From Adineta steineri (taxonomy: Eukaryota; Rotifera; Eurotatoria; Adinetida; Adinetidae), in the NCBI GenBank assembly GCA_905250115.1, contig CAJNOI010000045.1, positions 465,841 to 529,840 on the forward strand: a stretch of DNA of 64,000 nucleotides. The letters are read 5' to 3'. Position 1 is the first letter of the stretch. The number at the start of each line of letters is the position of its first letter. Under the pieces are notes generated by a model. The model saw only the letters and a list, made by a program, of their open reading frames with translations. It ran no database searches and was not told the DNA's origin. The position numbers and the translations under genes were made by a program. Shown here one piece after another: positions 34,952-45,968 of this stretch.

Positions 34952-35309
34952 ATGAGTCCAACTAAAACAGCTAAATTTCTTATTACTTTAACAGTTATAC
35001 TAGGTATTTGGCTGAGAGTAATTTATTTTTTTAAAGTTATTTAATATATATATATATATATACAAATCGTTTACTATAGAATATATCAATAGTTGTCGCT
35101 ATACGATATTTATATATCTGATTAATTTACTATTGGTTATCTAATCAACTAAATATAGCTCAGAGTTTGATAAGAACCAAATCATATCAAATCTATTTGG
35201 TTTAAGAGAGAAAATTCGAAATGATAAAGCAGAAATCCATTTAATATTCAAAGAAAGTTTTATTAAAACACATGTATGCTCTCTTAGAGTGAATGTATAC
35301 AGTAAATAA
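34952..35309 (+). CDS. Small unknown protein with N-terminal hydrophobic segment, 2 exons
   Basis: Exon 1 (34952-35003) encodes MSPTKTAKFLITLTVIL and stops at ctag|gtattt. Exon 2 (35164-35309) starts after ctcag in matching phase and encodes EFDKNQIISNLFGLREKIRN, then DKAEIHLIFKESFIKTH and a short tail. The intron contains a (TA)n tract. The hydrophobic N-terminus plus a charged helix resembles small mitochondrial or ER proteins. No family was assigned. It ends 10 bases before the OSTC-like relic. Confidence 0.42.
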
Positions 35310-35318
35310 ACCTAGATA

Positions 35319-35645
35319 ATGGAAAGTTTATATCAGATTCCTTTTGCTTTCGTTCAATGTCCAAATATAAAACTAAAGAAATCATCAAATAGTACGTAAG
35401 ATTTCTTGTCACTGCTGGTGTTATCTATAATATTATCGTTGAACCACCTAGTGTTGGTCAGTAGGTAGTACAACCGATGAATATGGTCAATATATATAAT
35501 GGAAAGTCTTGCTGCTTCATTTATATTTACATTAGATGGTGTTGGATTTATTTTACTTGATCAAACAAATAAATCAAATATGCCACGTCTTAATCGTATT
35601 GTAATGATATATTTTGCAACTAAAATGTCTAGCTATTTAAGTTAA
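35319..35645 (+). pseudogene. OSTC: OSTC (oligosaccharyltransferase subunit, DC2) pseudogene
   Basis: Three recognisable blocks occur in the right order: MESLYQIPFAFVQCPNIKLK, then [18 protein letters not shown], then MESLAASFIFTLDGVGFILL with PRLNR. These match human OSTC ([57 protein letters not shown]). The copy is broken. The piece between the first two blocks (PPW...YALVV in human) is shortened. An 8-base insertion after the PPSVG codons shifts the frame and introduces TAG. The HQRPVAF loop is absent. Two extra bases (TA) precede the third block, and the last membrane segment is mostly missing. Confidence 0.8.
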
Positions 35646-36060
35646 ATACAAAATCAACGATACATTGTTAATACTTCGTTACTGATCTCTTTATACTATT
35701 ATTTTTAACTATTTATTGATTTCTATATAGAAGAGAAAATTAAATATATTATAAATTTTAAAAATGAAATAAATAATCTAAAATGTGTCTGCATATGAAT
35801 CTCTCATTCTTTAGAAAGATTGAGAGCACGTTAATTTTGTTGTATAACTAAGAAAATTTTATTACAGTCTGAAAATATTTCTATTAAGATATTATATGTT
35901 ACTTCAAATTTCGATTGATGAAATTTTGATGCTCAATAATCTTAGTTTTTATTAGTTGTTCTTCGAAAACTAAGCATAAACAAACAAGAAGAAAAAAAAA
36001 CGTTAAAATTCTTCTTATGTTTTTCTTGTATTGATTTGATAATCGATCGTATGTATTTGT
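35646..36060. other. Intergenic
   Basis: AT-rich spacer between the OSTC relic and the 3' end of RPL23A; nothing else was seen. Confidence 0.6.
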
Positions 36061-36706
36061 TTAAATAATACCAATACGATTAGCAACATCAAGTGCATCA
36101 TGATCAGCCTTAAGTCTAACATAAGCTTTCTTTTCACCATCAGGTCGAATTAATGTATTGATTTTTTCGGCATCAACATCATACATTTTTTTGACGGCTG
36201 CTTTAATCATGGGTTTATTAGCACGAATACTAACAATAAATACTAATGTATTGTTATCTTCGATTTTTTTCATTGCCGATTCAGTTGTTAATGGATGTTT
36301 AATGATGGCAAAATGATCAAGACGATTTCGTTTTGGTACAGACCGTCGTGGATATTTTGGTGAACGTTGTAATCGAAGTGTATGTGGACGACGAAATGTT
36401 GGTTTTGAATAAACTTTACGATTACGTGTCAATTGATTTCCACTAAAGAATATATATATCATAAGATTTTGATTTTTCTAATAAAATTCAATTTATTTAC
36501 CGAGCAACCCGTTGTTTAGCTTTAAGTGCTGTTGATTTAACCTTTTCTTTACGTTCTTTGGTAACGACTTTAGTAGCAGCTGTTGTTGTAGCACTACCTG
36601 CAGGTTTTGTCGTTTTTTTGGCACTAGCTGTTGCTGTTGCTGCAGCAGTAGCTGGAGTATCTTTCTTTTTTGCTGCTGGAGCTGGAGCTTCTTTTTTTGG
36701 ACCCAT
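36061..36706 (-). CDS. RPL23A: 60S ribosomal protein L23a (uL23)
   Basis: Exon 1 (36501-36706) encodes the Ala/Lys-rich N-terminal extension [15 protein letters not shown]... ending KAKQRVA. Exon 2 (36061-36442) encodes [20 protein letters not shown], then [40 protein letters not shown], and [20 protein letters not shown], ending [10 protein letters not shown]. This is the full uL23 core, which binds 23S/28S rRNA domain III at the tunnel exit. A pyrimidine-rich acceptor (ctttcag) sits one base before the ATG, so the 5' UTR carries an intron or is trans-spliced. The alternative frame of the Ala-rich repeat is a shadow. Confidence 0.95.
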
Positions 36707-37352
36707 ACTGAAAGATGAAGATCTAGAATAAAATAATAATACAAAAAATTCAAATTCAATAGAAATATCTAATGATATTTTATACATCAAATGGAAGAAA
36801 CAAACAGAAAAAATTTCTGTCTGTTGTTTATCGCTCCTTTTCAGTTCTATTACTATTGGTTAATAATTTAGTCAAATTCCATCGTGAAGATCCTCATTAA
36901 TTTTCAAAAAAAGTTAGTTAAATAATTATATTTTAATATTCAATTATTATTTGAAATAATTTTCATAAAAAAATTCCACAAAATAATCCATAGATGTCTC
37001 TAACAGTCGAAACGGAGAATAATTTTTCCATTATTTTATCAAATAAATAAATATATTCAAGTTTATAATAAAATTTAAGCACTATTTCAATTGATTTTAT
37101 TCCTAAATTGTCATGATAAATGAGTATTAAATGTATTCGTGTACATACTCATTATCATATTAGTTGTTCTTCTGCAAAGAGATTATGAAAAAATTAGCAA
37201 TATGTCTACAATCTCGTAACTATTGGTTCATTTATGTTAGAATGAATTTATTTTTTCGTTCTGTTTCTCTCTTTGAATTGAGTAAAAAAAAGAAATGCAA
37301 ACATGAAATTTTATTTGAAGTTTAAAAAGACAAATCAGTTGAAATAATACAC
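36707..37352. other. Divergent promoter region between RPL23A and the methyltransferase-like gene
   Basis: AT-rich, no exon except a probable RPL23A 5' UTR exon near 36790-36840. No defined promoter motif could be assigned. Confidence 0.45.
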
Positions 37353-38114
37353 ATGAAATTTCACGCAGTATACGTCGTTGTTGGTATTATTGCATGCCCA
37401 TTTATTTTCTTCTGTATATTTGCTCCGAGTCAATTATTACAAGTTCAAGTAATTGAACTTGCAAATGGATTCAAATATATTGAAAAAAGTAATTTTTCAA
37501 ATGAATGGAAACAGACAATTCATAAATATTTAACATTTCCTCTTGATAATCATTATGGTTCACATACAATTGTTCTTCTTGCTGCTGCATATGCTTCTGA
37601 AACAGGCGCAATACTTGAATTAGGTATGGGTTCATCAAGTACTCCGTTATTACATCGTTTAGCAGTAGATCAAAATCGTTTTCTTCTATCGGCAGATTCA
37701 GATATTCGATGGGTTAATTATTTTGTATCTGGTTTGGAAAAGACTGAATTACATCAAATGAAATATGTTGAAGTTAAAACTGAAATGGGTGTTGAATGGG
37801 CTGCAGCTAATCTTTCAGATGCTGCAAAATGGTCTATTGTTTTTATTGATCATCGTCCAGGCGGACGACGTCAATTTGATTTAAGAGCATATGCACTTCG
37901 AAGTACTCTTGTTCTTTTACACGATACAGAAGTAGCTTCTATGTATCAATATACTAATGCATTACCATTATATACTTATCGATATCGTTTTACAAGATTA
38001 AAAACTTATACAGATGTTTTAAGTAGAACAAATGAAACATTAGTTAAAAGAATTCGTTTTTTACTTGAATCAATTCCAGATAGTTATTTTCATACTAATA
38101 AGACTTTAACATAA
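37353..38114 (+). CDS. Membrane-anchored SAM-methyltransferase-like protein, intronless
   Basis: A 253-residue single exon. Residues 5 to about 28 form a hydrophobic anchor (VYVVVGIIACPFIFFCIF). The class-I methyltransferase motif I appears as GAILELGMGSSSTPLLHRL at about 86-104, motif II-like as RFLLSADSD, and a motif-IV/V-like KWSIVFIDHRPGGRRQFDLR. LVLLHDTE follows, in the place where related proteins place a conserved D-T/H-D. The target molecule cannot be deduced. The lack of introns is unusual in this window and could reflect horizontal acquisition. Its 3' end overlaps the convergent DRC2-like gene by about nine bases. Confidence 0.7.
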   Translation: MKFHAVYVVVGIIACPFIFFCIFAPSQLLQVQVIELANGFKYIEKSNFSNEWKQTIHKYLTFPLDNHYGSHTIVLLAAAYASETGAILELGMGSSSTPLLHRLAVDQNRFLLSADSDIRWVNYFVSGLEKTELHQMKYVEVKTEMGVEWAAANLSDAAKWSIVFIDHRPGGRRQFDLRAYALRSTLVLLHDTEVASMYQYTNALPLYTYRYRFTRLKTYTDVLSRTNETLVKRIRFLLESIPDSYFHTNKTLT

Positions 38115-39593
38115 TACATTTAATTGTTTTTTAAAAAAATTTTGAAATTTTTTTAGAGAATTTTTTTCTTGAATTCGAATATAAATATCCATTTGAACAT
38201 GAGCAAATCGTTTCCAAAATAAATCTAATTCATCAAAATATGTATGAAATTCTAAATTATAATTAGAAAGATTTTTAATTTGTGAAAAAGTTTTATTTGT
38301 TATTTGTTGAGAATTAGTTTTTGATATTATTAAAAGAAGTTTTTCATCTTCGAATTCTAATCGTTCACATTGATTTATTAATAGAAGTATTCGTTCAGCT
38401 TTAAATAATTTTTTTTGAAGATTTTTTTGAACTTTATCAATAAGAACACAAAGACGACGTAAAATTATTTGAGCTCGATTTTGTTGAAAAATAATTAAAG
38501 AATATTTTGATTTTGAAATTAATTGATCTAAAATTTTAGAAAAGAAAGAAAAAGAATGTTTTTTTTAATCTTCATTTTTACTTTGATGATCTTGTGGACA
38601 ATGTTTAAATCGATTAATCTGATTAGTATTTGTATCAATGTGATTAATCAATTTTTTTATTTGTTTAATTTTTCTTTTTAAAATATAAACTGATATCATT
38701 TCTTGATCAATACGTTCTTTTGATTTAATTGTTTTATCGTATAAAGAACGACATTGTTTAGAAATAATACTTGTTTGCTGTTCATTGGAATAAATTATCT
38801 ATACATTAAAATAAGTTTAATAAAACAAAAGTATGTCAATGATTTTTATATTTACTAACTTGATTTACTGTTGATTTTAAGGATGTAATTTGTATTTGAA
38901 AATCTGAGCGTAACATTGTGATTTCTTTAACAAATTTTTCTTGTAATTCTCGTTTATCAAGTTTAAATTGTATAAATTGTTTAAGAGCATCATCTTGTTC
39001 GATAGCATTTAAAATATTTATTTGATTATTAAGTTCATTTATTTCTCTATCAATAAATAAATGTTTTAAAGATTGCTGTTCTTGTTCAAATTCATATTTT
39101 AATATATTTAGACGATATTCATAAATATAACGTTCACCATTTTCTATTTGTTTATATAAATAGATAAGTTGATCAGTTATTTCAATTGAACGACTAAAAC
39201 TTTCTCGGATAAATTTTTCATTTTCATCAAATTGATTATTTAAAGAAAAATATCTATAATCAATTAAATTTATCTAGAAATTAATATAGAAAACACAAGA
39301 AAAACAATTCGATATTTTTTTTGAATTACTTTATGTAAAAAATAATTTTTTATTTCTTGTTGATAAGTTTCATTTAAATCATTAATTAATTGTGATCGTC
39401 GAATATTAATCCATTTATTATTTAAATGACGATCAATATCATATACAATTGGTTTTAATTTCGAATTATGTACTTCAATATGAGACTTATAATTTGATTC
39501 ATTTGGCCATTGTCGATGAGTTCGAAGTTGAACATAATGAATTGGTTTTTGGGTAGATTTTTTTAATCGTTTTTTACCTCTTTTACTAGACAT
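38106..39593 (-). CDS. CCDC65: DRC2/CCDC65-like axonemal coiled-coil protein
   Basis: Four exons. Exon 1 starts MSSKRGKKRLKKS and ends ...NYFLHK before gtaatt. Exon 2 starts INLIDYRYFSLNNQFDENEK and runs through QEQQSLKHLFIDREINELNN to SLKSTVNQ. Exon 3 ends at HQ with donor gtaaaa inside QSKNED, avoiding a stop. Exon 4 gives QLISKSKYSLIIFQQNRAQI, RILLLINQCERLEFEDEKLL and ELDLFWKRFAHVQMD. CCDC65, a nexin-dynein regulatory complex subunit, has the same layout: a basic start, N-x-x-W-R near the N-terminus, CRKFETEEEK, and ENFWKRYNKV near the end. The product is shorter than the human protein. It is almost wholly helical. Confidence 0.62.
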
Positions 39594-39837
39594 AATCTAA
39601 AATAATCATTAGTAAGAACAATATTGATCTGGCGCTTTACTAATATGAATATATCATAGCGCTCAAAAAATCAATTAGCAATAATAAATCTGACTCTCGT
39701 ATCTAAAAGAGTTAGAAGATAATATTTGATTCATTTTTTGAAGTATCATTTGAGGATTCCAGAATTTCACCAGTAAGATTTTCGCCAGTGTCATTATGTG
39801 ATTATATATGTATAAAAATAGCTCCTAGTAATTATAT

Positions 39838-39903
39838 TGAGGCGGGTGTGGGTTTGAATGTGGGTATAGATGTTGGGCTTTTTATTTCTATCCTACCCTC
39901 AAG
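39838..39903. repeat. Telomere-like foldback tract (4 of 4)
   Basis: tgaggcgggtgtgggtttga at the left and atttctatcctaccctcaa at the right, with TGTGGG-type words in between. The outer ends ttgagg/cctcaa match the ends of the tracts at 28092 and 30702. It sits in the spacer between the DRC2-like and ART-TPR genes. Confidence 0.6.
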
Positions 39904-40031
39904 TATCAAAGAGTAAAAGAATTATTTTAACGTCGAAATTAAATTTATTCTATTTGATTACTTAAAAAATTCGTATAACGTTTATTAAATAAGTAAAAAG
40001 AAAACAATTTTTATACAAAAACTTTCTAGAT

Positions 40032-42676
40032 TTAAAAATATTGTTCAGTTGTCGATTTTTCGTTTTTATCAGTTAGATCTATTTGTTTATTTATTTCTTC
40101 AATAACATCTTCTGCTTGTTTAACTTGTTCATCATCATCATCGAAATGTTTTTTTAATATATTTAATTTATTCTGAGCAGCTTCTAATGCTTTATCATAT
40201 TGTGATTGATCATAATAAAGTACACATAAATTATTATAAGTATCAGCAAGATCTAAATTATCTGATGATAAAGTTGCTTGTTCAATTTGAAGTGCTTGAG
40301 TATAACACATTAATGCTTTATCATAATCTCCTTCTTTTCGATAAATAATTCCCATATTATTTAAAGTTGCACTTATTGATGGATGTGTTCCTGGTAAAAC
40401 TTTTTGTTTCATTTTTAATGATTTCTTATAACAATCTAATGCTTGTTCATAATCATCTAATTCTTCATAAATAATTCCAAGATTATTTAATGAATCAGCA
40501 ATTGATGGATGATCTATTGGTAATGCAAGTTTTTTCATTTGATATGATTGTTGATATAATGCTAATGCTTTTGTTAAATTTCCACGTTTTCTATAAATTG
40601 TTCCAATTGCAGTTAATGTTGTTGCTATTGATGGATGATCTTGATTATTAATTAATGATGAACGTTTCATAGCTAAAGCACGTTCATAATAATCTAATGC
40701 TTTTTCTGTTTGTTTTTGATCTAAATAAATATTTCCTATATTATGTAATGTTCGTGCTATATCCATAGACTCTTCTTTTGGTTTAATCTCATTTTTTTGT
40801 AAAACTAATGCATGTTCATAATATTGAAGAGCTGGTTTATAATCACCACGAAGATAACAAACACGACCAAGATGAAAATATATATTTGGAATATCATTAT
40901 GAGTATCAGGTAGATTTGATAATATACGTTTTAAATAACTTTCAGATTTTGTATATTCACCCATATCACACATCTATTTGCAAATATATATATCCATATT
41001 ATATTAATAGAAAAAAATAATCTTACTAATCGACCAAATAATAAAGTTGAATTTGTTTCTTCACTTTCTTTCGCAACACTTTTAATATATTCATTGACGA
41101 TATACGATGATTTTTCCACACCTGTAATAAAAGTTTTATATAATACTACTGAGAACCGATGCACGATGTTTTCTCATCATTAGGCATGAGCGATACCGCA
41201 TCAGAATTGGGAATCAGCAAGTCTGATTAGAATCCTGATGTTTACAAAATTTAAACTGTACGAGTCAGATGCGATACTTAAAAATAGAAAAACTCTCTTC
41301 CGCAACCGTTATACTAATGTCTTTTTTTAAATTTATCCTATAGCCTTTGACCTAGAAGAGACACTGATCATTATACATATCTAGAAAAATAAGTTTAACA
41401 ATACCTGATAATTGTATAACCCATAAATTTCGTGCTTTATCTAATTCCGTATGAACAATTTTAAAGACTGTTGATAAATCAAAAAGAACTTCTTGTTCTT
41501 CTGGATAAGTACTAAATTGAGCAATATCAGCAAAAATCATTTTATCTAAATTAATATCTCCATCAATTTCTAATAGAACTCCAAAAACATTATTTCTGCT
41601 CGATGGTTTTGTTGCAAATCGAACAGCTTGTTCAATATCTCGACTTGTTGAAAAAAATCCATTCATTGATATTAAACCTCCAATATTATCAATCATTTGA
41701 CTAATTTCTCCATTTGTCATTTTTAATCCACGATATAAACGAATTATATTTGATTTTGCATCACGACATGTTCGACGTAATTGATTATGTTGATAAGCAA
41801 TTCGACTACGTAAATGTGTTATATAAACACGAAATGTGTATAAAGCATCAATATCTTCTGTACGTAATGCTTTATTAACTGATCTGTAAACAAATGATTG
41901 TTTACTGTACCATATAATAGCATCTTCTGGTTTCTAAATAAAAATAAATCATTATTACGATTAGTATTTTTGATTTTTTAAAAATTTACATAAGTTTTTC
42001 GAAAATCTTCAATATTAGTTAATTCAACACGATTAGTTCGATAATAACATTGACAATGTTTTAACATTTCTTCAATACCTTGATTTTTTGTATCGGATGC
42101 TGTAATAGTTTTTAAAACATCAGTTAATAATTGAAACCAAAGAAATGATGCTGATTCTCGTGTTAAATATCTTGTTGGACGTTGTTTACCATCAAATAAT
42201 CCAAAAACAGTTGCTTGTTTAGTAACTAATTCAACATTGGTTGCTAATGATTCCATTAAATCTTTTTGTTCAGTAAAAATATCAATTATTTTCGAATATT
42301 TTTCCATTAATGGGACATATTTACCACGAAATACACAAAATATAAATACAGAATCAATTTGTTCTAATGAATGAATTTTATCAAGTTGTTCAAGTGCATA
42401 AAAACCAGATGTTATTAAAAATATTTTTTCTTTTGGAACAGTTTTTATATAATCAATACATGGTTCAGGTTTAGAAAAAAATAAAACATAATCATTAATT
42501 TTACGTAATAATGTTTTAGTTTCTTCAACATCTTCTGGATTTATTGATTCATCCATATTTTGATCAAACCATATTATTGTTACATCTTCAACACTATGTG
42601 GTAATGATACAGGTTCACCAGCTGTTGGTCGACCTATTTTTGATACAACAGGACTTTTTGTATTAATCATAGCCAT
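40032..42676 (-). CDS. NAD:arginine ADP-ribosyltransferase with C-terminal TPR array
   Basis: Five exons. Residues about 28-130 form an alpha/beta region (VTIIWFDQNMDESINP ... EKIFLITSGFYALEQL) reminiscent of a receiver-like fold. The ART domain (PF01129 type) follows, with the R-S-E residues: NIIRLYRGLKM, GFFSTSRD and YPEEQEVLFD. After a short exon (VEKSSYIVNEYIKSV), seven or more TPR units follow in the last exon: YFHLGRVCYLRGDYKPALQY, DIARTLHNIGNIYLDQKQTE, SIADSLNNLGIIYEELDDYE, SISATLNNMGIIYRKEGDYD. They resemble kinesin-light-chain repeats. Such ART-TPR fusions are expanded in bdelloids. The catalytic residues are intact, so it probably transfers ADP-ribose to protein arginines. There is no signal peptide, so it is likely cytosolic. 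Confidence 0.85.
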
Positions 42677-43123
42677 CGATCGATATTATTTTGTTATAAA
42701 CAATTCGACTACACGTGCGTTATGATACTAATATGTGAAGATTACAAAAAGTATCATGTGTGACTCGTGATGATACATCAATTTATTTTACGGATGATTG
42801 CTTTCATAAGGGAAGAAAAGAAAGAAAAACTTAACAATAATATACTTCGCTGGTCAACATGTTTTCATATCGTTTTATTGATGACGTATTTTGAAAAAAC
42901 TGACATTAATTACACAATATCAAATGTGAACTGCTGTAATCAATGCAGATTATTATAGATAACTTAAATGAATTTTTAAAGATTTCTTGATCTATTATAA
43001 ATATGTATAAGCAATATATAAATTCAATTTATTACAATTATTCTCTATAGTTCTTTTCGGTGTGACCAGTTTCTGGCATTCCTTGTATTGATAAGAAAAT
43101 AAATGCAAACAAATTATTTTTTT
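42677..43123. other. Spacer
   Basis: AT-rich; upstream region of the ART-TPR gene and 3' flank of DNAJC24; no gene. Confidence 0.55.
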
Positions 43124-43501
43124 CTATTTATTTTTCATTTCAATTTTCATTGAACAATTCGGACATTCGATAATATCAAAATTAAGATCTTTATCAAGTT
43201 CTAAAATCGTTCCACATCGACAAGTATATTCATTATCATCATCGAAATCATTCAAATCAATATTTGTATGTGGAAGTGTATGTAAATGTTGACGTTGTTG
43301 TTCTTGATCATATTTTAATCGAAGTTCAAGATTTGAAAGAATTTTATAAGCATTTTGAATATCTTCAAAACGATTTTTTGTTATTAAATCATTAGAATTT
43401 GTTTTATCTGGATGATATTCAAGTAAAAGACGATGATATTGTTGTCGAAGAATATCCGATGAACAATCAGATGGCACACCAAGAATTTCATATAAAGTCA
43501 T
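43124..43501 (-). CDS. DNAJC24: DNAJC24/DPH4: J-domain plus CSL zinc finger
   Basis: A 125-residue single exon. The J-domain is at residues 2-66: LYEILGVPSDCSSDILRQQY, the HPD motif in EYHPDKT, and FEDIQNAYKILSN. The CSL zinc finger is in the C-terminal third: YTCRCG ... CPNCSMKI. This arrangement is that of DPH4, which acts with DPH3 in the first steps of diphthamide synthesis on eEF2 and delivers electrons or iron. Human DNAJC24 is about 150 residues; this copy is compact but has all key residues. Confidence 0.9.
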   Translation of the reverse strand: MTLYEILGVPSDCSSDILRQQYHRLLLEYHPDKTNSNDLITKNRFEDIQNAYKILSNLELRLKYDQEQQRQHLHTLPHTNIDLNDFDDDNEYTCRCGTILELDKDLNFDIIECPNCSMKIEMKNK

Positions 43502-43581
43502 TTTCTACAACAAATTATAATTTTCCTTCTTTTTATGATCGAAAAAAAAAATTCTTTTTAACAATATTGTTCTTCCAAAAG

Positions 43582-43640
43582 CACATACACACACACACAC
43601 GCACACACAGAAATATCTGACACACACACATACATATATA
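43582..43640. repeat. (CA)n microsatellite
   Basis: cacatacacacacacacacgcacacacag followed by acacacacacatac in the 5' flank of DNAJC24. Confidence 0.85.
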
Positions 43641-43671
43641 TATAAAATAATTAAAGACTAGATTTTGAAAA

Positions 43672-45225
<1,554 letters not shown>

Positions 45226-45968
45226 TGTTTTTATTAATAAAATCTAAAATAAAATCTTCTCTCTTCTAGTTTTCTTATGTATCAAAATACAATTCAATTG
45301 ATTGATGTTGTTATACAATATTTGATCATACGATTAACGATTACATAACTGATTTAATGATTATTAAAACCTTGTAGAGATTATGAAATGTGTGATTAGT
45401 AGGAAACTGTTTATTAGAAAAAGAAAAATACGAACTAATTATAATGAATACTTTTATATTTCCATAATAATGAAATCTATCTCTCAATTAACTTTTCCTT
45501 TATTCTGATTTGTTCTCTAATGAACCAATAAAAATGTTGATGTCTATCTCCTTTTGAACTTGATTTATATTTCATTGAATGAATGATTGAAATTATTTTG
45601 TAAGTAGAAAAGAAAAAGAATAAAATCAATTAAGAAAAATAGGAATATTATCTTTTAGAAAAAAACTTTCTTCGAATTAAAATCAAATAGAAAAATAAAA
45701 TTATCCTAGAAATCAATAGGATTGATTCTCTATATTCAAAGATCATTGTTAGACGGTTATGTGTGTGTGTGTTTGGTAAGAAAAGAAAAAAAAATATATC
45801 AGTGAAGTGTTTCTATACATTCAATTGAAACACTTCATCCGTCGATCATTCGCGTACATCACACAATACGTGTTAGACGTTCGTATTTTCTTTTGTTTAA
45901 TCGATAATAAAATATATTTATATATATATATATATCTAGTACAAATCAATCATTTCTTCACACATTAA
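45226..45968. promoter_or_regulatory. Shared upstream region of the MAPK and COP1 genes
   Basis: The two genes are divergent, with 743 bases between their start codons. A (TA)n tract at about 45915-45934 lies 35 bases before the COP1 start. An inverted pair, gtgaagtgtttc and gaaacacttcat, occurs at 45803-45838. No transcription-factor site can be assigned with confidence. Confidence 0.4.
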
